Position numbers and translations under genes: made by a program. A DNA stretch of 64,000 nucleotides from Synechococcus sp. PCC 7336 (lineage in GTDB: Bacteria > Cyanobacteriota > Cyanobacteriia > Thermostichales > PCC-7336), in contig NZ_CM001776.1 in assembly GCF_000332275.1 (NCBI RefSeq), positions 1,091,902-1,155,901 on the forward strand, given 5' to 3'. Shown here piece after piece: positions 8,552 through 18,223 of this stretch (within the stretch, counting starts at the first letter, position 1; each line of letters begins with the position of its first letter). Under the pieces are notes generated by a model. The model searched no databases and was not told the origin of the DNA. It saw nothing but the letters and a program-made list of their open reading frames with translations.

Positions 8552-10087
8552 CTAGTCAAAAGATGTGGGAGAGGGGGAGGGATTGAGTAGGACCAAGTTG
8601 GCTGGCTCGAATGGAGGGGCAGTGGCGATCGCCTTTGGAGGCGTCATGGCCGTGGTCGTGGCTTCAATGCAATGGGCCACCCAATTGGGCTGTAGGCCCA
8701 AAATGACAATCAGAACCGCCAAAATCAAGGGGGGAATGCGATCGCGCCAGAGCACACTGGGAATGCGCAATGCTTGCTGGGACAGCCGTCCGAAAAAGGC
8801 GCGATTGAGCAGAATCAAAAAGTAGACTGCCGTCAAGCCGGTGCCCAACATCGAGAGCAACGTCTGCAGGGTAAACGCTGGCAAGCTGCCGCGAAACACA
8901 ATAAATTCTGCAATAAAGCCCGACATACCCGGAATGCCGCTGCTGGCCATCGCCGCCAAAATCATCAGGCTGCCCATCACTGGCAACCCCCGCTTGGGAT
9001 TGAGCAAGCCCTGCAACACTCGCAAATCGCGCGTGCCCGTTTTGGCATAGACCACCCCGACCAATAAAAACAGCAGCGCCGATATCAGTCCGTGGCTAAC
9101 CATTTGAAACGTGGCCCCCAGCAAACTGAGGGGATTGGCCGCCGCCACCGCCAGCACAATGAACCCCATATGGGCAATGGAACTATAGGCCACCATCTTT
9201 TTCATGTCGGTTTGGGTGATGGCAATCACGGCCCCGTACAGCGCACAGACTACAGCAATCCAGGCCAGCCAGGGAGCGATTGCAGGCCAGACATCGGGAA
9301 AGAGCTGCACGCCAAAGCGCAGCAGACCGTAGGTGCCCAACTTGAGTAACACACCTGCCAGCAACACGGAAATAGGGGTAGATGCTTCGACGTGGGCATC
9401 TGGAAGCCAAGTGTGCAGGGGCACAACCGGAGTCTTAATGCCAAACCCGAGCAGAATACTGCTCAGCAGCAGGATTTGCAGGCCCGCAGGCAGAGCATTG
9501 GCCCTCGCGTCAGCCAGATCGAAGCTGGGGGAATGGCCCAACCAAACCAAGCCCAAAAAGCCCGTCAGCACCAGAATGCCCGAGAGGGCTGTATAAATTA
9601 AGAACTTTGTGGCGGCATAGCCGCGACGCTTCCCCCCCCAAATAGCAATCAGCAGGTAGAGCGGAATCAGCTCGATCTCGTAAAACAAGAAAAAGAGCAA
9701 CAAATTCTGAGCGGTAAAGGCGCCTGCCACCACTGCAGCCAGCAGCAAGATCAGCGAATAGTAGAGCCGGGGTCGCGGAATCGAGAGTTTTGTGCTGTAA
9801 ACGGAGATGCCTGTGAGGAGAGTATTCAGCATTAATAGAGGCAAGGCCAAGCCGTCGATGCCGAGGCGGTAGTTCAAGCCCAGGGGAGCAATCCAAGTGA
9901 CTTTTTCTTCGAATTGGATGCCCGCAGAACTGAGGTCGAATTGAGCGGCGATCGCCAACGACATTGCAAAGGCGAGCGCTGCAAAGAGCAACGCCAACTG
10001 CCGCGCTCTCTGGTTGGCCATTTCACCCGGCCACAGGCCGATGGCGATCGCTCCTGCCACCGGTATCCAAATTAGGCTACTGAGCAT
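8552..10087 (-). CDS. ndhD4: NAD(P)H-quinone oxidoreductase subunit 4, NdhD4 type
   Basis: A 511-residue antiporter-like membrane subunit with about 14 hydrophobic segments. Typical proton_antipo_M motifs are KTPVVPLHTWLPDAHVEASTP (about residue 218) and TDMKKMVAYSSIAHMGFIVL (about residue 295). The isoform call D4 rests on gene order: it sits between ndhF4 (21-bp gap) and chpX (no gap), the arrangement of the CO2-uptake NDH-1MS' complex. The subunit would pump protons and hold the CO2-hydrating module rather than serve the respiratory complex. Confidence 0.87.
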   Translation of the reverse strand: MLSSLIWIPVAGAIAIGLWPGEMANQRARQLALLFAALAFAMSLAIAAQFDLSSAGIQFEEKVTWIAPLGLNYRLGIDGLALPLLMLNTLLTGISVYSTKLSIPRPRLYYSLILLLAAVVAGAFTAQNLLLFFLFYEIELIPLYLLIAIWGGKRRGYAATKFLIYTALSGILVLTGFLGLVWLGHSPSFDLADARANALPAGLQILLLSSILLGFGIKTPVVPLHTWLPDAHVEASTPISVLLAGVLLKLGTYGLLRFGVQLFPDVWPAIAPWLAWIAVVCALYGAVIAITQTDMKKMVAYSSIAHMGFIVLAVAAANPLSLLGATFQMVSHGLISALLFLLVGVVYAKTGTRDLRVLQGLLNPKRGLPVMGSLMILAAMASSGIPGMSGFIAEFIVFRGSLPAFTLQTLLSMLGTGLTAVYFLILLNRAFFGRLSQQALRIPSVLWRDRIPPLILAVLIVILGLQPNWVAHCIEATTTAMTPPKAIATAPPFEPANLVLLNPSPSPTSFD

Positions 10088-10108
10088 ACAATCCCTTCAC
10101 ATAACCCT

Positions 10109-11965
10109 TTACAGTCCGCCATGGATTGGCAACCAACTGACGAGCACCCCCAGCAGCCCCAATGCCACCAAAATGGTGAGCAAATAGATCTGAGACTTAC
10201 CGGGGCTGCTGTATTTCAAACTTTCCCCTCCAAACACCGTTGCCAGCCCGACGAAATTGACAGCCCCATCAATGATGTAGCGATCGAGCCAGATGCTAGC
10301 CTTTGACAGTTTGCTGACGGCAAAGACGATGGTGGATCGATACAGGCGATCGACATAAAAGCCGTAGGATAGCAGGCTTTGCAAGGCGGGCATCGGCAGC
10401 CGCACTGGTTTGGGCCACAGCCTTCCTAAATAAATCGCGGCTGACAAGCTAGCACCTGCAACACCAGAAGCTATCATCACCCCCACTGTCCTCCAAGGCA
10501 ATAACTGCAGATCGACAATCACATCTCTTCTTTGGAGGATCGCGATCGGCAAGATCGATGTGAGGGCGATCGCCACCACTTGAGGGACTGCCATCGGCCA
10601 AGCCACTTCTGGAGCGCGTCTGGTTTTCGGCTGGGTTTGCCCCCCAAACACCAGACTGTACACCCGCACGAGATTGAATGCCGTCAGACCGTTTACCGCA
10701 ATAGGAACGACAACCAATGCAGGTCGAATCAAGCCAATCACTTCGATCCAATGCACCATGGCCCAAAAGCACCCCAGAGGCAGCACTGCCAACATCCCCG
10801 CCGTTCCCACTAGAAATGCGGTAGACGTGGCGGGCATGCGCCCCCCCAATCCCCCTAACTCGGTCAAGTCCTGGGTGTGGGTGGTAAAGATTACAGAGCC
10901 ACAGCTCATGAACAGTAGGGCTTTGGCAATTCCGTGGGCGAGCAATAACATCAGAGCCGCGTCGGTGCTCTGCAAGCCTACAGCCACAAACACCAGACCC
11001 AAATACGCGCTCGTCGTGTGGGATAGAGCCCGTTTGATATCCACCTGCGCGATCGCCACCAACGAGGCTCCCACGGCTGTTCCAATCCCTAAAGCCACCA
11101 GCACAGTCGAGGCGATCGGAGAAAGTCCCAGCACTGGGTCTAACTTAATTAAGACGTAAGCCCCACTGGTCACTACCACAGAATTTCGCAAAATTGAGGC
11201 GGGATTGGGGCCTTCCATCGCCTCGTCCAACCATAGGTGCAGCGGAAATTGCGCACATTTGCCTGTCGGTCCGGCAATCAGGGCCAAGCCCAGCAAAGTG
11301 GCGGTAAGGGGGGACAACTGGGCCGTTTGCGACCAAGTGGCTAAATCGGAAAAATTGAGACTGCCTGCTAGCTCGGAGAGGGCAACCACGCCCATCAGCA
11401 GAAATAAGTCCCCCACCCGCTTGGTCCAAAAGGCATCGCGAGCGGCATTCATGCCCAATGGCTGGGCATACCAGAAGCCCACCAGCAGATAGGTAGATAA
11501 GGTCAATAACTCCAGCAGTGCATAGCTGAGCAGCAGCGAATCGCTCAATGCCAGGGCGATAATGGCGGCCTCGAAGAAGCCGAGCAAAGCAAAAAAGCGG
11601 GCGATCGCCCAATCTTTTTCCATATAGCCCAGCGCATACACTTGAGCCAGCAAACTCAGCCCCGCCACAAATTCAGCCGCACCAACCGTTACAGGAGAAA
11701 TCTCTAGGGCAAAGGAAAGATCGAGATTGACCACCTGCAGCCAGGGAACCAGGATGGAAAATCCATCGGTATTCCAAATTGCCTGCAAGATCGCGCCGCC
11801 GTGGATGCAGGCCAACAGGCTGAGCAGCACATTGATATAAGCTCCGAGACGGGGGCCGGAACTGCGCACCGAACCGGCTGCCGCCCAGGGAATGGTGGCG
11901 ATCGCGCCAAACAAGCCATATAGCGGCAAGCACCAGCCGATTTGGACGAAGAATTGCTGCATCAA
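10109..11965 (-). CDS. ndhF4: NAD(P)H-quinone oxidoreductase subunit 5, NdhF4 type
   Basis: A 618-residue NuoL/NdhF-family protein with the expected extra C-terminal helices. Landmarks are TGKCAQFPLHLWLDEAMEGPNPAS (about residue 230), which in respiratory NdhF reads slightly differently, and AQVDIKRALSHTTSAYLGLVF (about residue 307). It is the first gene of the leftward ndhF4-ndhD4-chpX operon and is divergent from ccmK. Together with NdhD4 it forms the distal arm of the CO2-uptake NDH-1. Its promoter should lie in 11966-12814. Confidence 0.87.
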   Translation of the reverse strand: MMQQFFVQIGWCLPLYGLFGAIATIPWAAAGSVRSSGPRLGAYINVLLSLLACIHGGAILQAIWNTDGFSILVPWLQVVNLDLSFALEISPVTVGAAEFVAGLSLLAQVYALGYMEKDWAIARFFALLGFFEAAIIALALSDSLLLSYALLELLTLSTYLLVGFWYAQPLGMNAARDAFWTKRVGDLFLLMGVVALSELAGSLNFSDLATWSQTAQLSPLTATLLGLALIAGPTGKCAQFPLHLWLDEAMEGPNPASILRNSVVVTSGAYVLIKLDPVLGLSPIASTVLVALGIGTAVGASLVAIAQVDIKRALSHTTSAYLGLVFVAVGLQSTDAALMLLLAHGIAKALLFMSCGSVIFTTHTQDLTELGGLGGRMPATSTAFLVGTAGMLAVLPLGCFWAMVHWIEVIGLIRPALVVVPIAVNGLTAFNLVRVYSLVFGGQTQPKTRRAPEVAWPMAVPQVVAIALTSILPIAILQRRDVIVDLQLLPWRTVGVMIASGVAGASLSAAIYLGRLWPKPVRLPMPALQSLLSYGFYVDRLYRSTIVFAVSKLSKASIWLDRYIIDGAVNFVGLATVFGGESLKYSSPGKSQIYLLTILVALGLLGVLVSWLPIHGGL

Positions 11966-12814
11966 TCATTTCCCAAAATTCTTATCGCCGATCTATTCTC
12001 TCAACCCTCGGGCGAAGTTCCTATTGCTTGGCGGAATTTCTAGGCAGACATTGCGCTATAGCAACTGGAATATCTTGCAGTATGCACTACTGCGTCACTC
12101 GACCCTGCCTGAGGATCGACAGCCTTTGGCCGGTTTACCCGCCCGGCCAACTTCTCATCTCCAACCCCACAGGCCATCCGACTCGCCCGATCGAGCCCAA
12201 CCCACGCGAGAGATTTTTCTCTGCTGCTAGAAAGATCCCAATGCCAGACCGCTGCCGATAGCCCCTGCAGGATCTCTCTGCAAATATTTAGCAAAGAGAT
12301 TAACCAGGTATTTATATCTATTAGTATTTCCTTAATCTGTGCTTCGATCGTAAGCCCGCCATCCCGCAGCGATCTACAGCACTGGAGAAAGAAAGCCGCG
12401 ATCTCGGGTATCTCTACCAGTCGCCGACTGACGTCAGCTACTGTCCCAGCAAGCCCTCAAGCACAACAGTACTCGCGATCCCCACGCAGCGATCTCCTCG
12501 GCTTGCAAGCATTTCAGCCTATCTCGACAGCGACTCGCGCGGAGAGCACGTCGTCAGTCGGCCGAGGGGATCGATACATCTTTTGTTACAAACAGATAAA
12601 TTCCTTTTCATTAGTTTGAGTAATGAGTCGAATTTAAAATAATAATTGGAGCTTATGTTGTCAGGTCTAACCCCTAACCCCTATGCTTTAACTTGGCTTC
12701 AAAAATACATTTTCGTACGATTGGGACGCTCTTTCTTATGGAAAGTTAGCGAACTTTCGCGCGGTTGATGAAGTGTGATTTACGCTATGAAAGGATCGAT
12801 CGGGAGAGAAACTG
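11966..12814. promoter_or_regulatory. Divergent control region between ndhF4 and the ccm operon
   Basis: An 849-bp gap without a convincing gene. It must hold the promoters of both CCM operons. Visible structure: an 11-bp inverted repeat GCCGACTGACG/CGTCAGTCGGC at 12423-12433 and 12552-12562, and a small hairpin GAAAGTT-AGCG-AACTTTC near 12740-12757, about 60 bp before ccmK. The stretch 12560-12720 is AT-rich, unlike the GC-rich part before it. I could not assign specific CcmR or CmpR sites. Confidence 0.5.
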
Positions 12815-13123
12815 ATGCCGATTGCTGTGGGAATGATTGAAACTAAGGGCTTCCCTGCGGTTGTTGAAGCTGCAGATGCCATGGTGAAAGCTGCCCGCGT
12901 TACGCTGGTGGGCTACGAGAAGATCGGAAGTGGCCGCACCACCGTGATTGTGCGCGGCGACGTGTCTGAGGTGCAGGCGTCTGTGTCTGCCGGGATTGAG
13001 TCTGTACGTCGAGTGAGTGGCGGCGAGTTGTTGTCCCACCACATTATTGCTCGTCCCCACGAGAACCTGGAGTACGTGCTGCCCATCCGCTACACCGAAG
13101 AAGTTCGTCAGTTCTCCTACTAA
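12815..13123 (+). CDS. ccmK2: Carboxysome shell hexamer protein CcmK (CcmK2-like)
   Basis: A 102-residue single BMC domain protein ([20 protein letters not shown] start, conserved [20 protein letters not shown] and [19 protein letters not shown]). BMC-H proteins tile the facets of the beta-carboxysome and form the pores for bicarbonate and RuBP passage. The start is preceded by GGGAGAGAAACTG. It is the first gene of the ccm operon. It differs from the second ccmK (13477) mainly at the tail, ending here at QFSY, which is the length of the CcmK2 type. Confidence 0.95.
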   Translation: MPIAVGMIETKGFPAVVEAADAMVKAARVTLVGYEKIGSGRTTVIVRGDVSEVQASVSAGIESVRRVSGGELLSHHIIARPHENLEYVLPIRYTEEVRQFSY

Positions 13124-13404
13124 CTCATCGTCTACCGGGGTGCCCTACTGACTGACAATCAGCCAACTGGCCCCCTTGCGAATAGATGTTCGAGGGCGAT
13201 TCAAGGGTGGAGATGGCTTGCGGAGCTGCTGCTGCGATCTCCAGATCTCCTCTCGCGAATCACATTGAATAAAGTGAACGACACCTTCTAAATGGTTCTA
13301 AGTGGGTTAGGGCAGTGCATGCAGCCAGAGAGGCAGTTTAATTGGGCACCGTTTGGCTCCCTGCAGGCCAACTGAACGCAGGAGGTTTTTGGACCGAGTG
13401 CTGC

Positions 13405-13441
13405 CTGGATTCGGCAAAATCTGGATTCGGCAAAATATAAT
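13405..13441 (+). promoter_or_regulatory. Tandem 16-bp repeat abutting a TATAAT box before the second ccmK
   Basis: CTGGATTCGGCAAAAT occurs twice in direct tandem (13405-13420, 13421-13436) and runs into TATAAT at 13436-13441. A start site near 13448 would give a leader of about 29 bases containing the AAGGAG ribosome-binding site. This suggests that the second ccmK and the genes behind it can be transcribed separately from the first. Confidence 0.5.
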
Positions 13442-13476
13442 AGAGCGCGCATCGATAGCGTGCCAAAGGAGAAGAC

Positions 13477-13815
13477 ATGGCGATCGCAGTAGGAATGATT
13501 GAGACTCTGGGCTTCCCCGCTGTGGTGGAAGCGGCAGATGCTATGGTTAAAGCCGCCCGCGTCACACTGGTGGGTTACGAGAAGATCGGGAGTGGCCGCA
13601 CCACCGTGATTGTGCGCGGCGATGTCTCCGAAGTGCAGGCGTCTGTGTCTGCCGGGATTGAATCGGTGAAGCGGGTGAGTGGCGGCCAGGTGCTGTCCCA
13701 CCACATCATTGCTCGTCCCCACGAGAACCTGGAGTACGTACTGCCCATCCGCTACACCGAAGAAGTGGAGCAATTCCGCGAGAGCGTCAGCGGTATCCGT
13801 TCGCTGCGTCCCTAA
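13477..13815 (+). CDS. ccmK1: Carboxysome shell hexamer protein CcmK (CcmK1-like)
   Basis: A 112-residue BMC-H protein ([20 protein letters not shown] start), nearly identical to the upstream CcmK through residue 98. It has an extended tail [15 protein letters not shown], as in CcmK1 of other beta-cyanobacteria. AAGGAGAAGAC precedes the ATG. Both paralogues probably mix in the facets, and the C-terminal tail is the part expected to modulate assembly. The spacing of 353 bp from the first ccmK, with its own candidate promoter, is unusually large for this operon. Confidence 0.95.
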   Translation: MAIAVGMIETLGFPAVVEAADAMVKAARVTLVGYEKIGSGRTTVIVRGDVSEVQASVSAGIESVKRVSGGQVLSHHIIARPHENLEYVLPIRYTEEVEQFRESVSGIRSLRP

Positions 13816-13850
13816 TCGGGTTTTGACACAGATTGGGGTTGTTTTCGTAG

Positions 13851-14153
13851 ATGAAAATCGCAATTGTTCGCGGTACCGTGGTCAGTACGCAAAAGGAACC
13901 TAGCTTGGGCGGCTCTCGCCTCCTGCTAGTTCAGTTTATTGGAGCTGATGGCGAGCCGATCTCCGATTGCGAAGTGGCGACCGATAGTGTGGGGGCCGGT
14001 GAAGGGGAGTGGGTGTTGGTAACGCTCGGTAGCGGTGCCCGTCAGATATATTCAGACCGACCTCGTCCGGTGGATGCATTGGTGGTTGGGATTATCGATA
14101 CGGTCTCTGTTGACAAGCAATTGCTCTACAGCAAGCGCGATCGCGATCGCTAG
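13851..14153 (+). CDS. ccmL: Carboxysome shell vertex pentamer CcmL
   Basis: A 100-residue protein of the EutN/CcmL family, starting MKIAIVRGTVVSTQKEPSLG. Family landmarks are GSRLLLVQFI, DSVGAGEGEWVLVTLGSGAR and the VDALVVGIIDTV strand. CcmL pentamers close the twelve vertices of the shell. It follows ccmK1 by 35 bp and precedes ccmM by about 260 bp. The last residues are charged (SKRDRDR), encoded by a HIP1-like GCGATCGCGATCGC run that overlaps the stop region. Confidence 0.95.
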   Translation: MKIAIVRGTVVSTQKEPSLGGSRLLLVQFIGADGEPISDCEVATDSVGAGEGEWVLVTLGSGARQIYSDRPRPVDALVVGIIDTVSVDKQLLYSKRDRDR

Positions 14154-14328
14154 CCCCAGGCCAGAACAGGTTGCCCCACAGTCCTCCCAAAGGCAACTCT
14201 GGCGGTTCCGGCGATCGCAGTTAAGTGACTGGGTTGTAGCTGGGTTTCAAATCCTCTAGTGCAACCCTTTGCTCCGAGAGGTTCGACCGTTGCTTTCGGT
14301 TGCTGCAAATTTTCACGAGGATCTGGAT

Positions 14329-14414
14329 TTTCAGAGGATCTAGGTTTTCAGAGGACAGAGGACGATTTTTCAGAGGACTTAGTCAAAGGACATAGATGTC
14401 AAAGGACTTAGATT
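14329..14414 (+). promoter_or_regulatory. Shine-Dalgarno-like repeats upstream of ccmM
   Basis: The leader holds three copies of TTTTCAGAGGA and two of TCAAAGGAC(A/T)TAGAT directly before the GTG start of ccmM. Five purine-rich AGGA motifs in 86 bases could act as standby ribosome sites or simply be a slipped tandem duplication. An out-of-frame ATG at 14396 lies between the last two. Confidence 0.4.
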
Positions 14415-16493
14415 GTGACTGCTCGCACCATCGCTGCGCCTCCTACCCCCTGGTCTAGAGGGCTAGTAGAACCCACCATCGCTCCCAGTGCGTACGTCCA
14501 CGCCTTCTCCAAAATCATTGGGGACGTTCGCATTCGCGACAATGTTTTGATTGCTCCGGGCACATCCGTTCGGGCGGACGAAGGTGCGCCATTTCAGATT
14601 GGGGCGAATACCAACATTCAAGATGGCGTCGTCATCCACGGCTTGGCAGAAGGTCGCGTGCTGGGAGATGATGGCGAACGCTATTCCGTCTGGGTGGGCA
14701 ACAATACCTCCATCACCCATAAAGCTTTAGTTCACGGTCCTGCCTACGTCGGCGACGATTGCTTTATCGGCTTTCGCTCCACCGTCTTCAATGCACGGGT
14801 CAATCGCGGCTGTATTGTCATGATGCACGCCCTGATTCAAGATGTCGAAATTCCGCCGGGTAAGTACGTACCGTCGGGATCGGTAATTGCCAACCAGCAA
14901 CAGGCAGATCGCCTGCCGGACGTGCAGCCGGAAGATCTGCACTTTACGGCTGAGGTGATTGGCGTCAACGACGCCCTTCGCGCGGGCTATCGATGCATGG
15001 CGGATGATACCTGCATCGCGCCCGTTCAAAACGAGCAGGTCGAGCAGCACAGGGGTGGGTTGAGTTCCCCCGCAAGGGGCGAGATCGGCAACGGTCAAAG
15101 TTTTTCCAACGGCGAGAGGTCAGGTCTTTCTATGGATATTCAAGAACAGGTACGGCAGCTTTTGGCCCAAGGCTACCGCATCTCTACAGAACATGCCGAC
15201 GCGCGTCACTTCCGCACGCAGTCTTGGTCCACTTGTCCGGCGATCGCATCCCATCAAGTGGGTCAAGTGATGGCAGCACTAGAAACCTGCTGCCAAGAGC
15301 ACCAGGGGGAATACGTGCGGCTGTTGGGCGTCGATACTCAGGCCAGGCGCCGGGTGGCAGAGGTCATCATTCAGCGCCCCGGCGATGCTCCCACTCAGTT
15401 CTCGACCCGCTACTCGGCCAGCTCGTCGGGAATCGCCAGCAGCGGTCGTCGCAGTAGCACCGCCCCTGCCAGCATCTCGGGGTCAATTGAAGATACGGTG
15501 CGCCAGTTAGTTGGCCAGGGCTATCGAATTGGCTTAGAAGTGGCTGACAAGCGTCACTTCCGGGCTAAATCCTGGACTAGCGTCAGTCTGGTTCAGTCCA
15601 GCAATCCTTCCGAAGCGGTGGCGGCGGTGCGCGCCTGCTTAGAGGAATACAGGGGGGATTACGTCCGTCTGCTGGGCGTTGACATCCAAGCGAAGAGACG
15701 CGTTCTGGAGCAAATTATTCAGCGTCCGGGAGAGGCTCCCGCCCAAGTCATATCGGCAGCCTCTACTAACCGCAGCAGCTCCAGTTATCGCCCTTCGGCT
15801 AGAAGTGGAAGTTCGCAGGGGTCCGGCATTAGCGCAGACGCGATCGAGCGAGTTCGTCAGGCGATCGCCCAAGGCTACCGCATCGGCACCGAACACGCCG
15901 ACAAGCGTCGCTTCCGCACCAAATCTTGGCAAAGTTGCGGCCTACTCGACGCAACGACTGAGTCAGGGATATTAGCCGCTTTAGACAGTTGCATGCAAGA
16001 GCATGCCGACGAGTACGTCCAGCTACTGGTCGTCGATACAAAAGCAAAGAAGCGCATTCTGGAACAAGTCATTCAGCGTCCCGGCCAAGGGGCTTCTACT
16101 GCAGCCGCACCGGCCCGCAATGGCAATGGTCGCACCCAGACGGGCAGTCGTACCCAAACGGGCAGTCGTACCCAAACGGGCAATGGTCGCACCCGGAGGG
16201 GCAACAGAAGCACCCAGACGGGCAGCAGCTACGGCAACAGCCAGCCAGTCTCTGCCGAGCTACAGCAACAAATTCGGCAATTGCTGTCGCAGGGCTATCA
16301 GATTGGCCTGGAATATGCTGACAAGCGCCGGTTCAGAGCCAAATCCTGGCAGAGTGTGCCAGTGGGTAATGAGGTCCTATCGGGGGTGGCTGCCTGCTTG
16401 AGCGAACACCCCAGCGACTATGTCAAGCTGATTGGCATCGATGCCAAAGCCAAGCGTCGCGTCTTCGAGGAGATCGTGCAGCGACCCCACTGA
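14415..16493 (+). CDS. ccmM: Carboxysome assembly protein CcmM (gamma-carbonic anhydrase plus four SSUL modules)
   Basis: A 692-residue protein with a GTG start. Residues 1-205 form a left-handed beta-helix gamma-carbonic anhydrase. The three zinc histidines fall at 75, 102 and 107, and cysteines are present at 194 and 200. These positions match the active, redox-controlled enzyme known from Thermosynechococcus, so this domain is probably catalytic. Four Rubisco small-subunit-like modules follow (about residues 240-320, 355-440, 473-560 and 610-690), each with the QGYRI(G/S)xExAD(K/A)RxFRxxSW core. CcmM crosslinks Rubisco inside the carboxysome and links it to CcmN and the shell. The linker before module four contains a TQTGSR tandem repeat. 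Confidence 0.95.
15132..16493 (+). other. Internal start giving the short CcmM isoform
   Basis: ATG 15132 is in frame (codon 240), just ahead of the first SSUL module ([18 protein letters not shown]). It is preceded by a GAGAGGTCAGG purine stretch that can serve as a ribosome-binding site. In other beta-cyanobacteria the same internal initiation yields the SSUL-only isoform that condenses Rubisco. Here it would be 453 residues with four modules. Confidence 0.75.
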
Positions 16494-16528
16494 CCCTTGT
16501 CGACCTCCCGCTCGGTAGGTTCCTGTTG

Positions 16529-17368
16529 ATGTACATCCAACCCTTACAACCTGTCGAACAACCCGGTTGCTATCACGTCGGGGGCGATGTCACGATTCAT
16601 CCCTCAGCCACAATCGCGTCGGGGACACTATTGAGGGCAGATCCCAATTGCAAGATTGCTATCGGTGCGGGGGCTTGTCTCGGCATGGGGGTGCTATTGC
16701 ATGCTAGTGAAGGCACGATTGAGATCGAAGCGGGCGCAAACCTAGGGGCAGGGGTTTTGGTGGTCGGCTACGCTTCGGTGGGTTCCCATAGCTGTGTGGG
16801 ATCGTCTTCAACGATGCGCAACAGTATCATTGAAGCAGGGCAAATCATTCCTCCCGGCAGTCTGATGGGTCCTTTAGAGGCTCGCTCCCCCGCTCGGGAG
16901 GCTTCGCCATCCAAGCAAGCAGAATCTGTTATGCAGACAGACCTGAATGCTTCTGTCATACCGAGTCATGCGCCAGCTGCCCCCACTGGGGCCAGTCAAG
17001 TTTCGGGACTGATTTCGGGGCCGCCAGTTGACCCGGCACTCGCGGCTGGTCCCCCAGTTGAGGGTAATTTATCGAATGGAGCGATCGAGCCGATCGCGAC
17101 AGCAGTGATGCCGCCGACTGTCTCTGCCGAACCGACAGCATCTAGCCACGAGGCTTATGCTAGTAGCAGTCAGGCTGACAATGGGGCTGTCGGCAGCGCA
17201 GATCCCTCTGCCCTAACGACCCAAGCTCCGCCTCAGCCCCCCGCCCGAGCCTTTGGGAAATCCCAAGTCAATCGCCTGATGAAATCTCTATTTCCTCACG
17301 CACCCTCCTCAACTCCCGAGGCATCGGATTCCAGCTTGCCCCCCTCAACCCCGTCGGAGGGTTCGTAA
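16529..17368 (+). CDS. ccmN: Carboxysome assembly protein CcmN
   Basis: A 279-residue protein starting at ATG 16529. The N-terminal half is a hexapeptide-repeat beta-helix (IAIGAGACLGMGVLLHASEG, GAGVLVVGYASVGSHS) that binds CcmM. Residues about 125-245 form a low-complexity linker rich in Ala, Pro and Ser, longer than in many CcmN proteins. The C-terminal amphipathic helix GKSQVNRLMKSLFPHA is the encapsulation peptide that docks the core to CcmK. The protein lies 35 bp after ccmM. Confidence 0.93.
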   Translation: MYIQPLQPVEQPGCYHVGGDVTIHPSATIASGTLLRADPNCKIAIGAGACLGMGVLLHASEGTIEIEAGANLGAGVLVVGYASVGSHSCVGSSSTMRNSIIEAGQIIPPGSLMGPLEARSPAREASPSKQAESVMQTDLNASVIPSHAPAAPTGASQVSGLISGPPVDPALAAGPPVEGNLSNGAIEPIATAVMPPTVSAEPTASSHEAYASSSQADNGAVGSADPSALTTQAPPQPPARAFGKSQVNRLMKSLFPHAPSSTPEASDSSLPPSTPSEGS

Positions 17369-17437
17369 TCCGACTTTGCCAGAGCTGGCGGCGGGCGATC
17401 GCTCGCCCGACCTTGCGTTTCCTTAACCCCCCGATCG

Positions 17438-18223
17438 ATGGAGAGCCGCGAACTCAAACTGCCCCCCTTCGAAACCGACGCCGATCGTCGGGCACGCCAG
17501 CGTGCTTGGAGCGAAGGGGCATTGGGAATGGTGTCCACCCGCAGTTTTCCAGCAGTGGTGGGAACTGCAGACACAATGCTCAAAACTGCCGGGGTGACAC
17601 TGATCGGATACGAGCAGATTGGCAGCGGCTACTGTACGGCGATCGTGCGAGGGGGATACGCCGACGTGCGCTTGGCGGTATCGGCTGGAGCGGAGATGGC
17701 GGAGGATATCGGCCAACTGGTCGCTCGTGCTGTCATACCGCGTCCTTCAGAAAATTTAGAGGTGGTTTTGCCCATCAGTAGCCGCTTTCAGCAGTTGGTG
17801 CGCCAGGATGGCTACAGTCGGCTCAGCAACCAAGCGGTGGGGTTGTTGGAAACTCGCGGCTTCCCTGCCTTAGTGGGCTCTGCCAATGCCATGCTCAAGG
17901 CCGCCGAGGTGCAGTTGGCCGCCTACATCAAGACGGGGGATGCACTGTGTACGGCGATCGTGCGCGGCAAGGTGGCCAATGTAGTGTTGGCCCTGGATGT
18001 GGGTATGGCTGAAGCAGAAAAAATTGGCGAACTGCATGGGGTGATGGTGATTCCGCGCCCGTTGGACGAACTGGAGCAAACCTTGCCCACCGCGAGCTGC
18101 TGGATCGAAGAGCCGCTGGAGTTGCCCGTACAGGTGCGCCGAGAAGAAGCGCAGTTGGTGGAGTTTCCCGACATTCAGGAGTTGGAACAGGTGCCGCTAG
18201 AGCGAGAAATTACGGAAGAGTAA
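17438..18223 (+). CDS. ccmO: Tandem-BMC carboxysome shell protein, CcmO-like
   Basis: A 261-residue protein with two BMC domains. The first (about residues 28-112) has VSTRSFPAVVGTADTMLKTA and GSGYCTAIVRGGYADV. The second (about 128-215) has GLLETRGFPALVGSANAMLK and DALCTAIVRGKVANVV. It would form a trimer that mimics a hexamer and is needed for shell formation at facet edges. Both halves keep the ending VIPRP plus acidic residues. In some cyanobacteria ccmO is unlinked, whereas here it closes the operon 69 bp after ccmN. Confidence 0.9.
   Translation: MESRELKLPPFETDADRRARQRAWSEGALGMVSTRSFPAVVGTADTMLKTAGVTLIGYEQIGSGYCTAIVRGGYADVRLAVSAGAEMAEDIGQLVARAVIPRPSENLEVVLPISSRFQQLVRQDGYSRLSNQAVGLLETRGFPALVGSANAMLKAAEVQLAAYIKTGDALCTAIVRGKVANVVLALDVGMAEAEKIGELHGVMVIPRPLDELEQTLPTASCWIEEPLELPVQVRREEAQLVEFPDIQELEQVPLEREITEE

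Noticed and set aside
14200..14280. Possible tRNA-like arm (GGGTTTCAAATCC)
   Set aside because: No matching acceptor stem, D arm or anticodon arm around it. I found no tRNA or rRNA gene in the window.
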